This document shows, one piece after another, positions 8,109 through 15,116 of a stretch of DNA of 64,000 nucleotides. A program made the translations under genes and the position numbers. Every line of letters begins with the position of its first letter. The stretch's first letter is position 1. Under the pieces are notes generated by a model, which ran no database searches, was not told where the DNA came from, and worked only from the letters and a program-made list of their open reading frames with translations. The stretch is from Streptomyces tropicalis (GTDB lineage: Bacteria > Actinomycetota > Actinomycetes > Streptomycetales > Streptomycetaceae), in NCBI RefSeq assembly GCF_029269835.1, contig NZ_JARJBB010000001.1, positions 620,001 through 684,000 on the forward strand. Reading direction: 5' to 3'.

Positions 8109-9374
8109 ATGAAACTCACCGTGGTCGGCGGAGGGTCGACCTACACCCCCGAACTCGTGGACGGCCTGGCACGCCTGCGGGACGCCCTCCCCGTCGAGGA
8201 GCTGGTCCTCGTCGACCCGGCCGCCGACCGCCTGGAACCGGTCGGCGGACTGGCCCGCCGGATCCTCGCCCGGCAGGGGCACCCCTGCCGGATCGTCACC
8301 ACCTCCGACCTGGACGCCGGTGCCGACGGGGCCGACGCCGTGCTGCTCCAGCTCCGCGTCGGGGGCCAGGCTGCCCGCGAGCAGGACGAGACCTGGCCGC
8401 TGGAGTGCGGCTGCGTCGGCCAGGAGACGACCGGCGCGGGCGGCCTCGCCAAGGCGCTGCGCACGGTCCCCGTGGTCCTGGACATCGCCGAGCGGGTGCG
8501 CCGCGCCAGCCCGGACGCCTGGATCGTCGACTTCACCAACCCGGTCGGCATCGTCACCCGGGCCCTGCTTCGAGCGGGGCACCGGGCGGTCGGCCTGTGC
8601 AACGTGGCGATCGGCCTGCAGCGCAAGTTCGCGGCGCTGCTGGACGCCGAGCCCGGGGACGTCCACCTGGACCACGTGGGGCTGAACCACCTCACCTGGG
8701 AGACGGGAGTGCGGCTCGGCGGCCCCGGGGGCACGGACGTGCTGCCCGCGCTGCTCGCCGGGCACGGCGACGCCGTCGCCCGGGACCTGCGGCTGCCCCG
8801 GTCCCTGCTGGACCGCCTGGGCGTGGTGCCGTCGTACTACCTGCGCTACTACTACGCGCACGACGAGGTCGTGCGCGACCTGCGCGGCGGACCGTCCCGG
8901 GCGGCGGAGGTCGCCGCGATGGAGCGCGAACTGCTCACGATGTACGCCGACCCGGCCCTGGACGAGAAGCCGGCGCTGCTCGCCCGGCGCGGCGGCGCCT
9001 TCTACTCGGAGGCGGCGGTGGACCTGGTGGCGGCCCTGCTGGGCGGTACCGGGAGTCCGTACCAGGTGGTGAACACCCTCAACTCCGGCACTCTGCCCTT
9101 CCTTCCGGACGACGCGGTGGTCGAGGTGCAGGCCGCGGTGGGCCCGGAAGGCGCGGCCCCGCTGCCCGTGCCCGCCGTGGACCCGCTGTACGCGGGCCTG
9201 ATGGCGAACGTCACCGCGTACGAGGACCTGGCCCTGGGGGCGGCGCTGCACGGTGGCCGGGAGCGGGTGTTCCGGGCTCTGCTCGCCCACCCCCTGGTCG
9301 GCCGGTACGCGACCGCGGAGGCCCTCACCGACCGGCTGATCGCCCACAACCGGGAGCACCTGGCGTGGGCGTGA
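8109..9374 (+). CDS. csnH: GH4 family 6-phospho-glycosidase (CsnH-like)
   Basis: 421 residues, ATG at 8109 chosen over the GTG 12 bases upstream because MKLTVVGGGSTYTPELVDGL is the standard GH4 N-terminus. GH4 enzymes hydrolyse phosphorylated disaccharides by a redox mechanism using NAD and a divalent metal. Visible motifs: NAD-binding GGGSTYTP (about 8-15), DFTNPVG, the metal-binding Cys in VGLCNVAIGL (about 164) and His in VGLNHLTWE (about 194). In the csn operon it should cleave phosphorylated chitosan oligomers made by the downstream kinase. Its end overlaps the kinase start by 10 bases, implying coupled translation. A cellobiose-6-phosphate specificity is an alternative that sequence alone cannot exclude. 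Confidence 0.85.
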   Translation: MKLTVVGGGSTYTPELVDGLARLRDALPVEELVLVDPAADRLEPVGGLARRILARQGHPCRIVTTSDLDAGADGADAVLLQLRVGGQAAREQDETWPLECGCVGQETTGAGGLAKALRTVPVVLDIAERVRRASPDAWIVDFTNPVGIVTRALLRAGHRAVGLCNVAIGLQRKFAALLDAEPGDVHLDHVGLNHLTWETGVRLGGPGGTDVLPALLAGHGDAVARDLRLPRSLLDRLGVVPSYYLRYYYAHDEVVRDLRGGPSRAAEVAAMERELLTMYADPALDEKPALLARRGGAFYSEAAVDLVAALLGGTGSPYQVVNTLNSGTLPFLPDDAVVEVQAAVGPEGAAPLPVPAVDPLYAGLMANVTAYEDLALGAALHGGRERVFRALLAHPLVGRYATAEALTDRLIAHNREHLAWA

Positions 9375-10336
9375 CCGCGGCCGTCCTCGCCCTCGACGCC
9401 GGCAACAGCAAGACCGACGCCGCCGTCGTGGCGGCCGACGGCCGGGTGCTGGGCACGGCCCGCGGAGGCGGCTTCCGGCCGCCCGCCGTCGGGGTGCGGG
9501 CCGCGGTGGACGCGCTGGCGGAGACGGTCGGCCGGGCGTGCGCGGCGGCCGGCGTCACCTCGGTCGACCATGTGTCGGCCTGCCTCGCCAACGCCGATCT
9601 GCCCGTCGAGGAGGAGCAGTTGGCGGACGCGGTCCGGGCCCGCGGGTGGGGGGCGTCGGCCGAGGTCCGCAACGACACCTTCGCGGTGCTGCGCGCCGGA
9701 GTCGCCGAACCCCGGGGCGTGGCCGTGGTCTGCGGCGCCGGCATCAACTGCGTCGGCATGCGCCCCGACGGCCGCACCGCCCGCTTCCCGGCCCTCGGCC
9801 GCCTGTCCGGGGACTGGGGCGGCGGCTGGGCACTGGCGGACGAGGCGCTGTGGCACGCGGCCCGCGCCGAGGACGGTCGGGGCGCCCCGACCGACCTGGC
9901 GCGCACGCTGCCCGCCCACTTCGGCCTGGACTCCGTGTACGCCCTCGTCGAGGCGCTGCACCTCGGGCGCCTGGCGCCGGGGCGGCGGCACGAGTCGGCC
10001 CCCGTGCTGTTCGCGACGGCGGCGTCCGGCGACGCCGTCGCGCGCGCGATCGTGGACCGGCTCGCGGAGGAGGTCGTGACGATGGCGTCGGTGGCCCTGG
10101 CCCGGCTGGAGATGCTGGACGAGGAGGCGCCGGTCCTGCTCGGCGGCAGCGTCCTGGCCGCGCGGCACCCGCAGGTGGACGACCGGATCCGCGTCCTGCT
10201 GGCGGAGCGCGCACCGAAGGCGGTCCCGCGCGTGGTCACGGCCGATCCGGTACTGGGCGCGGCGCTGCTGGGGCTGGACCGCCTGGGGGCGCCGGCCTCG
10301 GCCGGGGACCGGGTACGGGGGCACTTCGCCCGGTGA
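9365..10336 (+). CDS. csnK: BadF/BadG-type amino sugar kinase (CsnK-like)
   Basis: 323 residues. GTG at 9365 has GGGAG 8 bases upstream inside csnH; GTG at 9371 (GTGA overlap) is an alternative that shortens the protein by two residues. It belongs to the ASKHA superfamily: phosphate-1 loop ALDAGNSKTDAAVV near residue 8, GVAVVCGAGINCVG about 118-131, and GDWGGGWALADEALWHAARA about 148-168. Predicted to phosphorylate GlcN/GlcNAc oligomers or monomers with ATP so that the GH4 enzyme can act. Last gene of the operon; the next 900 bases carry repeats and no gene. Confidence 0.82.
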   Translation: MGVTAAVLALDAGNSKTDAAVVAADGRVLGTARGGGFRPPAVGVRAAVDALAETVGRACAAAGVTSVDHVSACLANADLPVEEEQLADAVRARGWGASAEVRNDTFAVLRAGVAEPRGVAVVCGAGINCVGMRPDGRTARFPALGRLSGDWGGGWALADEALWHAARAEDGRGAPTDLARTLPAHFGLDSVYALVEALHLGRLAPGRRHESAPVLFATAASGDAVARAIVDRLAEEVVTMASVALARLEMLDEEAPVLLGGSVLAARHPQVDDRIRVLLAERAPKAVPRVVTADPVLGAALLGLDRLGAPASAGDRVRGHFAR

Positions 10337-10371
10337 ACGCGCCGGTTCGGCGAGGGCGGCGGGCGGGGCGG

Positions 10372-10590
10372 GCCCGCGCAGGGGCGGAGGACGGGGCAGG
10401 CCCGCGCAGGGCGGCGGGCATGCCGGGCCGCGCAGGGGCGGAGGACGGGGCCGGCCCGCGCAGGGGCGGAGGACGGGGCAGGCCCGCGCAGGGCGGCGGG
10501 CATGCCGGGCCGCGCAGGGGCGGAGGACGGGGCCGGCCCGCGCAGGGGCGGAGGACGGGGCCGGGCCGCGCAGGGGCGGCGGGCGGGGCG
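10372..10590 (+). repeat. Higher-order tandem repeat, 82-bp period
   Basis: Units of 27-28 bp sharing the core CGCGCAGGGGCGG follow the order A-B-C-A-B-C-A-D: A 10372-10399, B 10400-10426, C 10427-10453, A 10454-10481, B 10482-10508, C 10509-10535, A-variant 10536-10563, D 10564-10590. B carries GGCATGCC in place of GGACGGGG. The two ABC blocks are identical at an exact 82-bp spacing, which implies a recent block duplication on top of an older 27-bp expansion. Confidence 0.9.
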
Positions 10591-10626
10591 GCCTGCCCGG
10601 GCGCCGGCGAGCGGGTGGGCGCGCCG

Positions 10627-10706
10627 CCGCGCGGGCGCGTGAGTGCGCGGGCACGTAGGTGCGCGGGCACGTAGGTGCGTGAGCGCGTAGGTGCGCGGGC
10701 GGGAGA
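10627..10706 (+). repeat. 16-bp tandem repeat
   Basis: Units of GTGCGCGGGCACGTAG: two identical copies at 10643-10658 and 10659-10674, diverged copies at 10675-10690 and 10691-10706, and a partial copy before them. The 16-bp period is not a multiple of three, which argues against a coding role. Confidence 0.8.
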
Positions 10707-10805
10707 GCGCGCCACCCGGTGGACGCGCCCGGTCCGCGAGCGCGTCGGCCCGCGGGTACGTCGGCCCGCGGGTGCGCGCCGGTGCGCGCCCCGGCCGACA
10801 TCCGC

Positions 10806-10910
10806 CCGGCGAACAGTCGTCGGGCGAACAGTGGTCGGGCGAACGGTGGTCGGGCGAACGGTGGTCGGGCGAACGGTGGTCGGGCGAACGGTGGTCGGAT
10901 GAGGACGCGT
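10806..10910 (+). repeat. 15-bp tandem repeat
   Basis: Unit CGGGCGAACGGTGGT: four identical copies at 10836-10895, one with a single change at 10821-10835, and diverged copies on either side (10806-10820 and 10896-10910). The 15-bp period keeps frames open on both strands, which creates false pentapeptide-repeat-like translations. Confidence 0.85.
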
Positions 10911-11246
10911 CGGACGGACACGCCCCGCGCGGCTGCCGTGGCGGCCCCTCGGGCCGCCGCCCGGCGCAGGCTCCCGCGCGCCCGCCGAAGGGCGCGCGGG
11001 CGGCGGAGTCTCCTCCTCCCGCGCCCTGCGCCCGCTCCGGCGCGCTCCGGCCCGGTCAACCGCCCTGCCCTGGAACCGAACTGATTCCCCCCGCGTGTAC
11101 ATGGGCAGGGGGTGGTGCGTGACGTCGCGCCGAGCACCGTCCGCGGGGGACGCGCTGCGATCCGATCAAGATCCGGGGAAGCCCGGTGCGGATGTCGGCC
11201 CCGGCAGCGATACTTGGGCGACGGATGACCACGGGGGAGGTCAGCA

Positions 11247-12704
11247 GTGACACACCCGCACAGGGGCAGCACGGCACCACCGGGCCCCGGCGTGCCCACG
11301 ATGCCGTCCGTGCCGCCCCAGCCCGGACCGCCCCCGGCGCCCACCGCCCCGGCGGCCCCGGCGCCCGGAGGGCCCCCGCGCCGCACCGCGTTCGCCGAGG
11401 GCGTCGACCGGTTGCGCGCGGCCGCCACCACCGAACCGGGCCGGCTGCGCGTCATCGGCGCCGTGCTCGCCCTCCTCGTCGTCGCGTTCGGCGCGGTGAC
11501 CGCCTGGCAGGCGACCGAGCGGGCCGGCGCGGCCGACGACGTGCTGCACAGCAGCCAGCCGCTCAGTTCGGACGCCGCCGACATCTACCGCTCGCTCGCC
11601 GACGCCAACACCATGGCAGCCAGCGGCTATCTGGCGGGTCTCCAGGAGACTTCCGCGACCCGCGCGCGCTACGAGGACGACGTGCGCACCGCCGCGGCCA
11701 AGCTGGTCACCGCCGCGGCCAACTCCGACCCGGGCTCCCCCGCCGCGGCCACCATCGCCCGGCTGAACGAACTGCTGCCGCGCTACAAGGGCCTGGTGGA
11801 GTCCGCGCGCGCCAACAACCGGCAGGGCTTCCCCGTCGGCGGCGCCTACCTGCGCGCCGCCAACGACACCATGCAGAACCAGATGCTCCCGGCGGCCGAG
11901 GACCTCTACCAGAAGGAGAACCAGCGCCTCGACGCGGACTACGGGGACGCCACCCCGTACCCGTGGGCCGCGATCGCGCTGGGCCTGCTCGCGCTGGCCG
12001 CCCTGGCCTGGGCCCAGCGGCGCACCTACCGGCGGACGAACCGGGTGCTGAACCACGGCCTGGTCGGCGCCTCCGCCGCCACCGCGGTGGTGCTGCTGTG
12101 GCTGGTCGTCGGCCACAGCGTCGCCCGCGCCGGCCTGCACGGCTCGTACGCGCACGGCGTCCGCTCGCTGAACGTGCTGCACGACGCCCGCATCGCCTCC
12201 CTCAAGGCCCGCAGCGACGAGAACCTGACCCTGGTCAGCCGGGGCGCCGAGACGAAGACGCTGAAGGACGGCACGGTCATGGACGCCTACGACTGGGCGT
12301 ACGACCAGGAGATCGGCACCCTCGGCCGGGCCCTCACGCAGGCCGGCGCCCTCGCCGACGACCCGTCGGGCGCCCGCCCGGTGCAGGTCGCCGGCCGGTC
12401 GATGAAGGTGTGGAGGTCCCGGCACGAACTGGCCCGCAGGGCCAACGACTCCGGCGACTACCAGAAGGCCCGCGAGCAGGTCATCGGCATCACCGCCGAG
12501 GGCCGGTCGACCGCCTCGTGCTTCGACAGCGTCGACACCTCGCTGGCCTCGGCGCTCGCCCACGAGACCGCCGAGTTCCAGCAGTCCGCCGGTGACGGCC
12601 GGAGCGCCCTGACGGGCCTGCCCGTGGGGTCCGCGGTGCTCGCGGTCCTCGCCGCGGCGGGCGCCGTGCTGGGCATCGGGCGCAGGCTGTCGGAGTACCG
12701 GTGA
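11247..12704 (+). CDS. glnX: GlnX-like multi-pass membrane sensor protein
   Basis: 485 residues, GTG start with GGGGGAGG 6 bases upstream. A Pro-rich cytoplasmic N-terminus (1-45) is followed by TM1 at about 68-87 and an external all-helical domain about 88-235 (SSDAADIYRSLADANTMAAS), resembling four-helix-bundle ligand domains. TM2 (about 241-258) and TM3 (272-291) lie close together, a second external domain spans about 292-455, and TM4 (458-478) ends the protein. In mycobacteria the glnX-glnH-pknG genes form an amino-acid-sensing unit in which GlnX passes the GlnH signal to PknG; the same order here (with one added gene) supports the name. It has no enzymatic motif. First gene of the signalling island; glnH starts 14 bases after its stop. 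Confidence 0.8.
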   Translation: MTHPHRGSTAPPGPGVPTMPSVPPQPGPPPAPTAPAAPAPGGPPRRTAFAEGVDRLRAAATTEPGRLRVIGAVLALLVVAFGAVTAWQATERAGAADDVLHSSQPLSSDAADIYRSLADANTMAASGYLAGLQETSATRARYEDDVRTAAAKLVTAAANSDPGSPAAATIARLNELLPRYKGLVESARANNRQGFPVGGAYLRAANDTMQNQMLPAAEDLYQKENQRLDADYGDATPYPWAAIALGLLALAALAWAQRRTYRRTNRVLNHGLVGASAATAVVLLWLVVGHSVARAGLHGSYAHGVRSLNVLHDARIASLKARSDENLTLVSRGAETKTLKDGTVMDAYDWAYDQEIGTLGRALTQAGALADDPSGARPVQVAGRSMKVWRSRHELARRANDSGDYQKAREQVIGITAEGRSTASCFDSVDTSLASALAHETAEFQQSAGDGRSALTGLPVGSAVLAVLAAAGAVLGIGRRLSEYR

Positions 12705-12718
12705 GAGGGGGCGTGACG

Positions 12719-13738
12719 ATGCGGGCACGACGTCTGCGGGCCGGCCTGCGGGGCTGGGGCGGGGTCGGGGCGATGGCGGCCGTGTGCGCTCTCGCGCTGG
12801 CCTGGATCCTGCTGCTGCCGCTGGCCCGCCCGCACGGCGCCGGCGGCGCCCCCGCGGGGGACGGCGGGCAGACCGCCCGCGCCACCCAGGCGCGCGCCGG
12901 CTCGTGCACCGACGCCGACGCGCAGAACCGCAGCCTGCCCCCGTCCGCGGCCGAGGGTGCCACCGTGCGGGCCATCAAGGAGCGCGGCTACCTGTCGGTG
13001 GGCGTGGACCAGAACAGCTACCGCTGGGGCTACCTCAACCCGAACAACGCCTCCGGCGCGCTGGAGGGCTTCGACATCGACCTCGCGCACCGCATCGCCC
13101 GGGACCTCCTGGGCGACGCGGACAAGGTGCAGTTCCGGGCGATCCCCACCAACGAGCGGGTGCCGGCGATCCGCAGCGGCCGCGTCGACATGGTGGTGCG
13201 CACCATGACGATCACCTGCGACCGGCTGGAGCAGGTCGCCTTCTCCGCGCCCTACTTCCTCACCGGCCAACAGGTCCTGGCCCCGAGGACGTCGGCGGTC
13301 ACCGGGTACGACGGCTCGCTCGCGGGCCGGCGGATCTGCTCGGCCGAGGGGTCGACGGCCTACGACCACCTGTCCGCCGACAAGAAGTCGGGCAGGCTGC
13401 CCGCCTCCACGGACATCTCCACCACCGTCCCCAACCAGCTGGACTGCCTGGTACGGCTCCAACTCGGCGAGTGCGACGCGGTGGTGACGGACGGTGCGCT
13501 CGCCGCGAGCCAGGCCGCGCAGGACCCGACGGTCGCCCTGAAGGGCGACACCTTCACCCGTGAGTACTACGGCGTGGCGATGAAGCTCGGTGCGGACGAT
13601 CTGGTACGCCGGGTCAACCGCGTCCTGGAGGACTACCGCAAGGACGGGGGCTGGAAGGCGTCGTACGACAAGTGGCTGTCCCCGACGCTGGGTAAGGACT
13701 CGGAGTCGGCGACCCCACCGGCGGCGAGCTACCGGTGA
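12719..13738 (+). CDS. glnH: GlnH-like solute-binding protein (SBP family 3), membrane-anchored
   Basis: 339 residues. ATG 12719 sits 7 bases after GAGAGGGGG; a GTG at 12701 overlapping the glnX stop is a weaker alternative. An N-terminal hydrophobic segment (about 16-37, GAMAAVCALALAWILLLPLA) serves as signal anchor. Unlike mycobacterial GlnH it has no lipobox cysteine, so it is probably a single-pass membrane protein. The family 3 binding fold covers about 85-325: TVRAIKERGYLSVGVDQNSY, GFDIDLAHRIARDLLGD, VDMVVRTMTITCDRLEQVAF, EYYGVAMKLG. No permease or ATPase is nearby, so it looks like a sensor of amino acids (Asp/Glu/Gln in the mycobacterial case) and not a transporter part. A short Ser/Thr-rich tail ends it. 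Confidence 0.82.
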   Translation: MRARRLRAGLRGWGGVGAMAAVCALALAWILLLPLARPHGAGGAPAGDGGQTARATQARAGSCTDADAQNRSLPPSAAEGATVRAIKERGYLSVGVDQNSYRWGYLNPNNASGALEGFDIDLAHRIARDLLGDADKVQFRAIPTNERVPAIRSGRVDMVVRTMTITCDRLEQVAFSAPYFLTGQQVLAPRTSAVTGYDGSLAGRRICSAEGSTAYDHLSADKKSGRLPASTDISTTVPNQLDCLVRLQLGECDAVVTDGALAASQAAQDPTVALKGDTFTREYYGVAMKLGADDLVRRVNRVLEDYRKDGGWKASYDKWLSPTLGKDSESATPPAASYR

Positions 13739-13793
13739 ACCTCCCCGCACCGACGTACGACGCACGGACCGCACGAGCAGCGAGAGGTGATCG

Positions 13794-15116
13794 ATGGGCG
13801 CCACGGACCCCGCCGGGCCGGTGATGGACCGGGACGAGGTGGACCGTGCGCTGGCGCGGCTCGGCGCCGAGCACGAGGCGATCGAGACGTCCCTCCTCGC
13901 GCTGCAGGACCACGCGGGCCGCAGGCTCCTGGAGGGTGCCGAGCTGACCGGCCTCACCAAGGAGCGCTGGGCGTCCGCCGAGGCGTCGATCACGGTACTG
14001 TGGACGTACTTCGAGGCCTACGCGGGCGCGCTGCGCCGTGCGCGCGAGATCCGCTCCCGGCGCCGCTGGTCCAGCCGCGAGGACCTGGTGGAGCTGACCG
14101 AGCTGCTGCGCGGCGAGGCGGTCACGGTCGCCGGTGCGGCGACGGCGGGCGCGCCGGGACCGCAGGGCGGCGCGGGCAGGCTCAGCGAGCGGTTCACCCT
14201 GACCGCGCTCGTGGACCGGATGAACGAGCTGTACGCGGCGGGCCTGGACCCCGTGGTCGCGGCGGACGCCGTGTGGTCCGCGCTGCCCGCGCGGATCGAT
14301 TTACTCGCCGCGGAACTCCGGCGCACCCGCCGGCTCGCGCACTCCGTCGGCGTCCGCCCCGGGGAGCACCCGGCGGGCGACGACCTGGAACGCATCACGC
14401 GCACCCTGACCGGGCTGCGCGAGGAGGTGGTGTCCGATCCGCTGGCCTACTGGGTGGCGGCGCAGGGCAGTTCGGCGCCCGGCGGGGGTCGGCCGGACAC
14501 GGCGGTCTACGACCGCGAGGCGCGGGCCCTGGAGGAGGTGCGGCGCGAGATCGACGCGGTGCTCTCCGTCCGGCAGGACGCCGAGCAGCGGCTGATCCGG
14601 CTGCGGGACGTGCTGTCCCGGGCGGACCGCACGCTCGCCGAGGCACGCACCGCGCGCGGTGAGGTGCTGGCGAAGATCGCGGCGACGGAGGTGCCGGTCG
14701 TCAGCGGCCCGCCGACCGTGCTGCAGGAGCAGCTCGCGACGGCCGCGGAGTTCCGCCGGCAGGCCCAGTGGCACCGCCTGTCCCCGCTGCTGGAGTCCCT
14801 GGAGGAGAAGGCGGAGGACGAACTGCTGCGGGCCCGCGAGTCGTTGACGGCGGTCACCGCGCCGCTGGCGGTCCGCGCCGAGCTGCGCGGCCGCCTCGAC
14901 GCCTACCGGGCGAAGGTCGCCCGGCACGGGCTGGCGGAGGATCCGCTGCTGATCGAGCGGTACGACGCGGCACGGCGCATGCTGTGGAGCGCGCCGTGCG
15001 ACCTGCGCGTCGCCGAGCAGGCGGTGCTGCGCTACCAGCGGACGGCGGCCGACGTGCTCGACGCGCCGCGGGTGCCGGAGCAGGGCGGTCCCGAGGACCG
15101 GAGGGGGGAGTCATGA
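13794..15116 (+). CDS. Alpha-helical coiled-coil protein between glnH and pknG; TTA codon
   Basis: 440 residues, ATG after GAGAGGTG. I do not recognise a named family. It is soluble, rich in Ala/Arg/Glu/Leu and almost wholly helical, with heptad-rich segments at about 15-80, 165-215 and 245-380 (EVRREIDAVLSVRQDAEQRL, LLESLEEKAEDELLRARESL). Its stop overlaps the pknG start (ATGA), so it is translated with the kinase and is a natural candidate for the adaptor joining GlnX/GlnH to PknG, or a kinase substrate. Codon 170 (14301-14303) is TTA, the rare leucine codon read only by the bldA tRNA in Streptomyces and the only in-frame TTA I found in the window. Function is inferred from position only. 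Confidence 0.78.
   Translation: MGATDPAGPVMDRDEVDRALARLGAEHEAIETSLLALQDHAGRRLLEGAELTGLTKERWASAEASITVLWTYFEAYAGALRRAREIRSRRRWSSREDLVELTELLRGEAVTVAGAATAGAPGPQGGAGRLSERFTLTALVDRMNELYAAGLDPVVAADAVWSALPARIDLLAAELRRTRRLAHSVGVRPGEHPAGDDLERITRTLTGLREEVVSDPLAYWVAAQGSSAPGGGRPDTAVYDREARALEEVRREIDAVLSVRQDAEQRLIRLRDVLSRADRTLAEARTARGEVLAKIAATEVPVVSGPPTVLQEQLATAAEFRRQAQWHRLSPLLESLEEKAEDELLRARESLTAVTAPLAVRAELRGRLDAYRAKVARHGLAEDPLLIERYDAARRMLWSAPCDLRVAEQAVLRYQRTAADVLDAPRVPEQGGPEDRRGES
14301..14303 (+). promoter_or_regulatory. In-frame TTA (bldA-dependent) codon
   Basis: Codon 170 of the coiled-coil gene, in the context GAT TTA CTC. In Streptomyces TTA codons delay translation until the bldA tRNA accumulates in ageing or differentiating cultures, and here the reduction would extend to pknG through the ATGA overlap. 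Confidence 0.8.

Larger units (their letters stand above)
10337..11246. other. 910-bp non-coding region with three repeat arrays
   Basis: Between csnK and glnX. It holds the 82-bp higher-order array (10372-10590), a 16-bp array (10627-10706) and a 15-bp array (10806-10910), then about 330 bases with no repeat, including the glnX promoter region. Long open frames cross it in several frames on both strands, but they follow repeat periods divisible by three or high G+C, lack ribosome-binding sites and resemble nothing I know. Confidence 0.75.

Noticed and set aside
10675..10902. Possible pentapeptide-repeat protein in the 15-bp array
   Set aside because: All frames stay open because the period is a multiple of three; the residues do not fit the A(D/N)LxX pattern and no start signal is present.
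10372..10910. Possible CRISPR array
   Set aside because: Repeat units are directly adjacent with no unique spacers, and no cas genes are present.
9002..11584. 860-codon minus-strand frame with RPPFA repeats
   Set aside because: It crosses csnH, csnK, the repeat arrays and the glnX start; its repeats only reflect the 15-bp DNA unit read in one frame.
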